Source of the DNA: Streptomyces sp. YIM 130001
GTDB lineage: Bacteria; Actinomycetota; Actinomycetes; Streptomycetales; Streptomycetaceae
Assembly (NCBI RefSeq): GCF_003574445.1
Contig: NZ_KZ984554.1
Coordinates: 1,503-65,502 of the forward strand
DNA: 64,000 nucleotides
Direction of reading: 5' to 3'
Made by a program: the position numbers and the translations under genes. Shown here one piece after another: positions 58,679 through 64,000 of the stretch (the first letter of the stretch is position 1; each line of letters opens with the position of its first letter). The notes under the pieces are model-generated. The model did not search any database. It saw only the letters and a list, made by a program, of their open reading frames with translations, and was not told where the DNA came from.

Positions 58679-59320
58679 ATGACCACACAGACGTCCCCCG
58701 CACCTGCAGTTTCCGCTGTTTCCGACGCTTCGAAGGGTGCGGACGCACCGCTCCGCGTCGCTGTCGTGCTCGGCAGTAACCGTGAGGGCCGGTTCGGCCC
58801 CGTGATCGCCGACTGGGTACTGGCCCATGTCCGCGAACGATCCGGATTCGAGGTCGAGTTCATCGATCTCGCCGAGGACGAACCGCCGTCCGCCCTGTCC
58901 TTCAGCCCCTCGCCCGAGGCCGCCGACCGCCTCGGGCGCATCACCCCCAAGCTCGCGGCCGCCGACGCGTTCGTCGTGCTGACCCCGGAGTACAACCACT
59001 CGTTCCCGGCGCCCCTGAAGACCCTGATCGACTGGCACCGCGCCGAGTGGGAGGCCAAGCCCGTGGCCTTCGTGAGTTACGGCGGCATCTCCGGCGGCCT
59101 GCGCGCGGTGGAACAGCTGCGGCAGGTCTTCGCCGAACTGCACGCCGTCACCGTCCGCGACACGGTCTCCTTCCACAACGCGGGCGCGCTCTTCGACGAC
59201 GCGGGCAACCACCTCGACCCGGCCGGCCCCGACGCGGCCGCGAAGACCATGCTGGACCAGCTGACCTGGTGGGGCATCGCCTTGCGGGAGGCCAAGGAGG
59301 TCCGCCCGTACGGAAGTTGA
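58679..59320 (+). CDS. NADPH-dependent FMN reductase (flavodoxin-like)
   Basis: A 213-residue flavoprotein. The FMN phosphate loop GSNREGRFG is near residue 33 and the PEYNHSFPAPLKTLIDW signature near 102. About 25 N-terminal residues precede the fold. It is divergent from soxR, so it is probably a SoxR-activated quinone or nitro reductase; this follows from the site and general Streptomyces SoxR regulons. Confidence 0.9.
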   Translation: MTTQTSPAPAVSAVSDASKGADAPLRVAVVLGSNREGRFGPVIADWVLAHVRERSGFEVEFIDLAEDEPPSALSFSPSPEAADRLGRITPKLAAADAFVVLTPEYNHSFPAPLKTLIDWHRAEWEAKPVAFVSYGGISGGLRAVEQLRQVFAELHAVTVRDTVSFHNAGALFDDAGNHLDPAGPDAAAKTMLDQLTWWGIALREAKEVRPYGS

Positions 59321-59422
59321 TCCTGGATCCGTGCTGCCGTCCCGCCGGCGCACACCCGTCCGGGAGGATGGGGCCGCCGGCCGGGCCAGCGGACCCGGCG
59401 TGAGTCGAACCAGGAGGAACCC

Positions 59423-59749
59423 GTGCCCGACGAACCCACCGTCCTCAGCGTCCTGACCACCACCGACACCGAGGACAAGGCGGCCGCGCTGGCACGCGGC
59501 GCGGTGCGGGCGCACCTCGTCGCGTGTGCGCAGATCGTCGGCCCGGTGACGTCCGTCTACCGCTGGGAGGGCACGGTCGAGACCGCCCGCGAGTGGCAGG
59601 TCGTCCTCAAGACGACCTCGCTGCGCTATCCGGACCTCGAGGAGTGGATCAACCGGACTCACGACTACGACGTCCCGGAGATCCTGGCCACTCCCGTCAC
59701 CGGCAGCCCCGACTACCTGTCCTGGGTCCGCCAGGAGTGCACGCCGTGA
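59423..59749 (+). CDS. cutA: divalent-cation tolerance protein CutA
   Basis: A 108-residue PII-like trimeric protein. Segments TTTDTEDKAAALARGAV, ACAQIVGPVTSVYRWEG and YDVPEILATPVTGSPDYLSWV match the family. GTG 59423 has AGGAGG close upstream. Its exact function in actinobacteria is unclear. It overlaps the next gene (GTGA). Confidence 0.93.
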   Translation: MPDEPTVLSVLTTTDTEDKAAALARGAVRAHLVACAQIVGPVTSVYRWEGTVETAREWQVVLKTTSLRYPDLEEWINRTHDYDVPEILATPVTGSPDYLSWVRQECTP

Positions 59750-60270
59750 CGGTGCCGGGGGAGGAGCGCGATCGCGGCGACCCGGCACCGCGGGAGCGGG
59801 TCCGGCGCGGTGCCGCGGACGATGTGCCGGACGGCTCCGGTCCGCGGCTGCCCTTCTTCGTCTACGGGACGCTGCGGCCCGGCGGCCGGTACCACGACGC
59901 CTATCTGAACGGACATCTGCTGGCCGAGGAGCCGGGCCTCCTCCAGGACACCCTCCTGTACGAGGGCCCCGGCTATCCGTACGCCGTGCGGACACCCTCC
60001 GCCGGGCCCGTACGCGGCTCTCTGATCACCCCACTACCCGCCCACTACGCGCGCGTGCTCGATGCCCTCGACCACCTGGAGGGGTACCGCCCCGGCTCCC
60101 CGGACCACCTCTACGACCGGGTCCCGCTCGACGTACTCCGCGAACCCGCCCCCTCCCGGAACGCCCTGCCCCAGGCCGTCCGCGCCTGGGTGTACGTCGC
60201 CCCGGCCGGCCTCGCGGCCCGCCTGCGCGCGAGCGGTACGCCGCTCCCGGGCGGGGACTGGTTCGCGTGA
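59746..60270 (+). CDS. gamma-glutamylcyclotransferase-like protein
   Basis: A 174-residue protein of the AIG2/GGCT fold. FFVYGTLRPGG near residue 38 is the substrate-binding loop; LDHLEGYRPG near 110 carries the expected acidic catalytic residue. It starts with GTG overlapping the cutA stop. The N-terminal 35 residues are basic and disordered. Substrate unknown. Confidence 0.85.
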   Translation: MTVPGEERDRGDPAPRERVRRGAADDVPDGSGPRLPFFVYGTLRPGGRYHDAYLNGHLLAEEPGLLQDTLLYEGPGYPYAVRTPSAGPVRGSLITPLPAHYARVLDALDHLEGYRPGSPDHLYDRVPLDVLREPAPSRNALPQAVRAWVYVAPAGLAARLRASGTPLPGGDWFA

Positions 60271-60325
60271 AGAGGGCGTGCCGGACCGGGAACCGGGACG
60301 GTGCGGCGGAGCGAGGGGGGGCGAG

Positions 60326-62536
60326 TCAGGCGGAGGGGCGCCGCGGCTCAGCTTCCGGTTCCGCGGCCCCGTCCGTGGCCCGTTCCACGCGGACCGCGCA
60401 GGTCTTGAACTCCGGCATCCGGGACGTGGGATCGAGGGCCGGGTTCGTCAGGTTGTTGGCCCGCCCGGCGCCCGGCCAGTGGAACGGCATGAACACCGTG
60501 TCCGGCCTGATCGTCCGCGTGATCCGGGCCGGCGCCACGGCCCGGCCGCGGCGGGAGACCACCACGAGCGGGTCACCCTCGGCCGCGCCGATCCGCGCGG
60601 CGAGCCGCGGATGCAGTTCCACGAACGGCCCGGGCGCCGCCTCGTTCAGCTCCGCCACCCGCCGGGTCTGGGCGCCCGACTGGTACTGCGCCACGACCCG
60701 GCCCGTCGTCAGCACCACCGGATACTCGCCGTCCGTCTCCTCCGCGGCCGGCCGATGCTCGACAGCGGCGAACCGGGCCCGCCCGTCCGGATGCGCAAAC
60801 CGTTCGAGGAAGAGCCGCGGCGTACCGGGATGGGGGCTGCGTTCCGCCGGTCCGGGCTCCGGACACGGCCAGAACACCCCTTGCTCCTCGGCCAGTCGGC
60901 GATACGTGATGCCGGAGTAGTCCGCCGGACCGCCCGCGCTCGCCCGGCGCAGTTCCCCGAACACCTCCTCCGGCTCCGTCGGGAACCCTTGCCCGACACC
61001 GAGCCGCGCGGCGAGTTCGTGCAGCACGTACAGATCACTGCGTACCTCCCGCGGCGGCTCGACCGCCTGCCGCCGCAGCAGGACACGGCCCTCCAGGCTC
61101 GTCGTCGTGCCGGTCTCCTCGGCCCACTGCGTCACCGGCAGGACGACATCGGCGAGTCGGGCTGTCTCGGACAGTACGACGTCGGCCACGGCCAGGAAGT
61201 CCAGGGACCGCAGCCGCTTCTCGACATGCGCGGCACGCGGCGCGGAGACCACCGGGTTGGACCCCATCACCAGCAGCGCGCGCAGGTCCCCGCCGAGCGC
61301 GTCGAGCAGCTCGTACGCGCTACGGCCCGGCCCCGGCAGGGACTGCGGCGGTACACCCCAGACGCCGGCCACGTGCTCCCGCGCCGCCGGGTCGGTGAGC
61401 CGGCGGTAGCCGGGCAACTGGTCGGCCTTCTGGCCGTGTTCGCGTCCGCCCTGCCCGTTGCCCTGGCCGGTCAGGCAGCCGTAGCCGGACAGCGGGCGGC
61501 CCGCGCGGCCGGTGGCCAGAGACAGGTTGATCCAGGCGCCCACTGTGTCGGTGCCCTTGGACTGCTGCTCGGGTCCACGGGCCGTGAGCACCATCGCGTT
61601 TCGCGGAGCGGTGAACAGCCGTACTGCTTCGCGTAGTTGGGGCACCGGCACGCCGGTGATGCGTTCCACCAGTTCGGGCCAGTGCGCCATGGCCGCGGCC
61701 CGGGCCTCGGGCCAGCCGACGGTCCGCTCCGCCACGAACTCCGTGTCCGTGAGCCCTTGGGCCACCACCAGATGCAGCAGGCCGAGCGCCAGCGCCAGAT
61801 CCGTGCCGGGGCGCGGCGCCAGATGCAGATCGGCCGCCTCCGCGGTCCGTGTGCGCCGCGGGTCGACGACGATCAGCGTGCCGCCCGCCTCCCGCAGCTC
61901 GGTGAGGAAACGCACGGCCGGCGGCATGGTCTCGGCCAGGTTCGAACCGACGAGGATCACGCACCCGGTCCGGGACACGTCCTCGAGCGGGAAGGGCAGC
62001 CCCCGGTCGAGCCCGAACGCCTTCTGCTGCGCCGCCGCGGCGGACGACATGCAGAACCGGCCGTTGTAGTCGATCTGCGCGGTGCCGAGCGCCACGCGCG
62101 CGAACTTGCCCAGCGCGTACGCCTTCTCATTGGTCAACCCGCCACCGCCGAACACGGCACACGCATCCGCGCCATAGGTGCCCCTGGTGCCGGCCAGTGC
62201 GCGTGCGACGCGGTCGAGAGCCGTCCGCCAACTGGCCGGCTCCAGCTCGCCGGTGACAGCGGAACGCACCAACGGACCGGTCAGCCGGACCCCGCGCGCC
62301 AGCAGCGCCGGCGCGGTCCGGCCCTTGCCGCACAGCGCGCCCCGGTTCACCGGGAACTCCGTACGCTCCACCACGGCCAGCCCACCCGGCTCCCCCTCCG
62401 CCGGTGCCAGCCCCATGCCGCACTGCAGGGCGCAGTAGGGGCAGTGGGTGGGCGTGGCTGCGGCCGCCCGCGGACCGCCGACGGGCTCGCTGCCGGCAGG
62501 TGCGGGCGGAGTGAGGGAGGGGGCCGTGGAGTGCAT
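60326..62536 (-). CDS. nasA: molybdopterin oxidoreductase, assimilatory nitrate reductase type
   Basis: A 736-residue molybdenum enzyme. The N-terminal [4Fe-4S] site reads CPYCALQCGMG with a fourth Cys near residue 69. The guanine-dinucleotide domains contain VGSNLAETMPPAVRF and LVMGSNPVVSAPRA, and the C-terminal cap domain has VLTTGRVVAQYQSGAQTRRV. These are typical of NasA, which reduces nitrate to nitrite in the cytoplasm. ATG 62536 is followed upstream by a GlnR-like box. Its nitrite would be used by NirBD at 49-54 kb. No nitrate transporter is in the window. Confidence 0.92.
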   Translation of the reverse strand: MHSTAPSLTPPAPAGSEPVGGPRAAAATPTHCPYCALQCGMGLAPAEGEPGGLAVVERTEFPVNRGALCGKGRTAPALLARGVRLTGPLVRSAVTGELEPASWRTALDRVARALAGTRGTYGADACAVFGGGGLTNEKAYALGKFARVALGTAQIDYNGRFCMSSAAAAQQKAFGLDRGLPFPLEDVSRTGCVILVGSNLAETMPPAVRFLTELREAGGTLIVVDPRRTRTAEAADLHLAPRPGTDLALALGLLHLVVAQGLTDTEFVAERTVGWPEARAAAMAHWPELVERITGVPVPQLREAVRLFTAPRNAMVLTARGPEQQSKGTDTVGAWINLSLATGRAGRPLSGYGCLTGQGNGQGGREHGQKADQLPGYRRLTDPAAREHVAGVWGVPPQSLPGPGRSAYELLDALGGDLRALLVMGSNPVVSAPRAAHVEKRLRSLDFLAVADVVLSETARLADVVLPVTQWAEETGTTTSLEGRVLLRRQAVEPPREVRSDLYVLHELAARLGVGQGFPTEPEEVFGELRRASAGGPADYSGITYRRLAEEQGVFWPCPEPGPAERSPHPGTPRLFLERFAHPDGRARFAAVEHRPAAEETDGEYPVVLTTGRVVAQYQSGAQTRRVAELNEAAPGPFVELHPRLAARIGAAEGDPLVVVSRRGRAVAPARITRTIRPDTVFMPFHWPGAGRANNLTNPALDPTSRMPEFKTCAVRVERATDGAAEPEAEPRRPSA

Positions 62537-62558
62537 CGCCCCAGCGTGCGTCCCCCGT

Positions 62559-62596
62559 GTTACGCCCCCGGCCGTCGTCGGTTACGCGAGCGGCAC
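62559..62596 (-). promoter_or_regulatory. GlnR-like box upstream of nasA
   Basis: On the minus strand: GTGCC-N6-GTAAC-N6-CGGCC-N6-GTAAC, with the same 11-bp steps and the same 22-bp distance to the start as the box at 53739-53776. Confidence 0.6.
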
Positions 62597-62652
62597 GCCA
62601 CCCTCATCGGTGCCACCGGCCGACCGTGAGGCCGGGCCGACCCGCACGGCCG

Positions 62653-63501
62653 TCAGCGCGGTGCTGCCAACGCCTCCCGCACACCGTGCTCGCGGGAGCC
62701 GAGGAACGTCGGGTCCGGTTCCAGGACGACGTCGGCCGCCGCCTTGCTCGCGGCAGCCAGCTCCCGGACCCCGCCGTAGTACCAGGTCGCGTCCCGCACG
62801 TCGGCCACTCCCACACCGAAGGACTCGACGCCCGCCTTCTCGCACAGTGCCAGCGCCCGGCGAATGTGGAAGTCCTGGCTGACCAGGACTGCTCGGTCCA
62901 CGCCGAAGATCCGCTTGGCGCGGACGCAGGAGTCCCAGGTGTCGAACCCGGCGTAGTCGCTGACGATGCGCCGGTCCGGCACGCCACGACGGGTCAGGTA
63001 CGCGCGCATGGCGTCCGGCTCGTCGTAGTCCGCACGGCTGTTGTCCCCGGTGACCAGCACCACCTCGACCGTGCCCCGCTCGTACAACTCCGCGGCAGCG
63101 TCGAGCCGGTGGGCCAGATACGGAGACGGTTCGCCGTCCCACAGACCTGCCCCGAACACCACCGCGACCTCCCGCTTCGGCGCCTCGCCCGTACCCCCCA
63201 CACGGCCTGCGGCCGCCGCGTGCAGCCAGGTGGACGGCAGCAGTGCCAGCACCGCCCCCAGCATCACCGCCTGCACCGCGCGCCGCTGCCCGCGCCGCGT
63301 CCGCGGCAGCCACGTGCTCGGCGGCCAGGCCCTCGGCGGCCGCGTCCCGGGCGGTCGGGTCCTGGTCGGTCGGGTCCTGGTCGGTCGAGTCCGGGGGGTC
63401 CGAGCAGCCGGTAGCCAAGCCGGTCGTCGCCAGGCCGTCAGCGGCAGCCGGAGCCGTCGTGGGCGCCTCTTCGGCTTCGCCTCGTCACGCATCCCTGTCA
63501 T
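62653..63501 (-). CDS. SanA/YdcF-family (DUF218) protein
   Basis: A 282-residue protein. A basic head, a Thr/Arg/Pro repeat region (about 20-65) encoded by a DNA minisatellite, one membrane helix (about 80-100), then a DUF218 domain with VVFGAGL, LVTGDNSRADYDEPDAM and VSQDFHIRRAL. DUF218 proteins affect envelope or vancomycin-related processes in other bacteria; the function here is unknown. ATG 63501 follows GGGAAG; ATG 63492 is possible. Confidence 0.82.
   Translation of the reverse strand: MTGMRDEAKPKRRPRRLRLPLTAWRRPAWLPAARTPRTRPTRTRPTRTRPPGTRPPRAWPPSTWLPRTRRGQRRAVQAVMLGAVLALLPSTWLHAAAAGRVGGTGEAPKREVAVVFGAGLWDGEPSPYLAHRLDAAAELYERGTVEVVLVTGDNSRADYDEPDAMRAYLTRRGVPDRRIVSDYAGFDTWDSCVRAKRIFGVDRAVLVSQDFHIRRALALCEKAGVESFGVGVADVRDATWYYGGVRELAAASKAAADVVLEPDPTFLGSREHGVREALAAPR
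63353..63392. repeat. 15-bp minisatellite in the SanA-like gene
   Basis: Unit GGTCGGGTCCTGGTC repeated 2.7 times, in frame, encoding a five-residue TRTRP-type repeat before the membrane helix. Confidence 0.8.
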
Positions 63502-63608
63502 CCGCTTCCCCGTCCCACCCGTCACCTGCAACCCGTTTCCGGCATCCCTCGTTCTCCCCTCCCCAGCGCGCGATGCACCCGCGATGGACGTGGTCCGCGC
63601 GCGTGAAC

Positions 63609-63614
63609 CAGACT
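63609..63614 (+). promoter_or_regulatory. weak candidate -10 hexamer for the HAD gene
   Basis: CAGACT lies 6 nt before GTG 63621, with no Shine-Dalgarno sequence. Confidence 0.25.
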
Positions 63615-63620
63615 CGGCCG

Positions 63621-64000
63621 GTGACGACTTCATCCTCCTCCGCTCCGAATCTTCGAGCGGTGCTGTTCGACTCGGGGGGCGTACTCATGCGCCCCATCGG
63701 CGGCCGGTGGAATCCGCGCGCGGACTTCGAGGAGAACGTGTCGGCGCACGATCCCTCCATCACCCCCGACCGCTTCGCCGACGCCATAGCCGCCGGAGAT
63801 CGGTTCCTGGCCGACGCACACGACACTCCCGACCACGACGACTATCACCGAGTGCTGCTCGCTCGTCTCGGGCTCCGGCCGACGCCCGAACTCCTCGCCC
63901 AGCTGCGCCGGGACGTGCATCCCACGGCGGTGCTCGAACTGTTCCCCGACGTCCTGAGCACCCTCGCCGGGCTGAAGCGGCGCGGCGTCCGCCTCGCCGT
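63621..64000 (+). CDS. HAD-superfamily hydrolase, 5-prime part (runs off window)
   Basis: The first 126 residues from GTG 63621, with no stop before the window end. AVLFDSGGVLMRPIGG near residue 14 is HAD motif I; the usual second Asp of DxD is Gly (DSGGV), as in several HAD-IA subgroups. A helical cap follows (about 35-105). The substrate is unknown, and motifs II-IV lie beyond the window. Confidence 0.85.
   Translation, partial: MTTSSSSAPNLRAVLFDSGGVLMRPIGGRWNPRADFEENVSAHDPSITPDRFADAIAAGDRFLADAHDTPDHDDYHRVLLARLGLRPTPELLAQLRRDVHPTAVLELFPDVLSTLAGLKRRGVRLA

Noticed and set aside
57827..59995. 722-codon minus-strand frame across soxR, the reductase and cutA
   Set aside because: It is antisense or out of frame to three genes with clear family motifs.
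63353..63392. Possible CRISPR array
   Set aside because: Repeats are contiguous 15-bp units with no spacers, inside a coding sequence.

Overview
This is a GC-rich chromosomal segment with a strong third-position G/C bias. It matches a conserved core region of a Streptomyces (or close relative) chromosome. The marker set is phoH-ybeY-corC, era, leuA, recO-uppS, znuACB-zur, glyS, dus, ppdK, nirBD and a nasA-type nitrate reductase, and many genes appear to be leaderless. No rRNA, tRNA, CRISPR, insertion sequence or prophage was seen.

Layout. 1-3.2 kb: a small membrane protein, then a divergent GH4 6-phospho-glycosidase / PfkB kinase pair. 3.3-6.2 kb: phoH-ybeY-corC. 6.3-8.8 kb: an MFS exporter divergent from an MmyB-type XRE regulator. 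8.8-12.6 kb: a cytidine-deaminase-like protein without zinc ligands, a secreted protein, era, then an emfourin-like inhibitor with an M4 metalloprotease. 12.8-15.6 kb: leuA behind a leucine leader peptide and attenuator, then a zinc-ribbon/TerB-like protein. 15.8-19.9 kb: an MMPL exporter translationally coupled to a two-component system. 20-31.1 kb: a sialic-acid/glycan island comprising a secreted sialidase, an N-acetylneuraminate-lyase-type aldolase, a peptide-type ABC transporter with a permease-ATPase fusion, a Tat lipoprotein, a GntR/FadR regulator and a GH42 beta-galactosidase. 31.1-33 kb: an ArsR-like regulator and an APH kinase. 33.4-35.1 kb: recO and uppS. 35.3-38.7 kb: zinc uptake (znuACB) and zur. 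38.9-48.1 kb: glyS, a second MFS/XRE pair, small proteins, dus and ppdK. 48.4-53.7 kb: an SDR and the nitrite-reductase operon. 54-57.9 kb: a ferric-reductase-like flavocytochrome, a TSUP permease, a class F-type sortase and its exported partner. 58.2-64 kb: soxR with an FMN reductase, cutA with a gamma-glutamylcyclotransferase-like gene, nasA, a SanA/YdcF-like protein and a HAD hydrolase cut by the window end.

Circuits visible in the DNA. (i) Four copies of a GGACGTR heptad-repeat operator lie at the sialidase, binding-protein, permease and gntR promoters, which suggests one GntR-controlled sialic-acid regulon. (ii) GlnR-like four-element boxes sit at the same distance from the starts of the nitrite-reductase operon and nasA. 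(iii) Both MFS/XRE pairs carry the same TTATCCTGGTRC element between divergent genes. (iv) There is a Zur box at znuA, a SoxR-type palindrome at soxR and a leader-peptide attenuator at leuA. About ten genes have a TAnnnT- or GACAAT-type -10 hexamer 6-7 nt before the start codon and no Shine-Dalgarno sequence.
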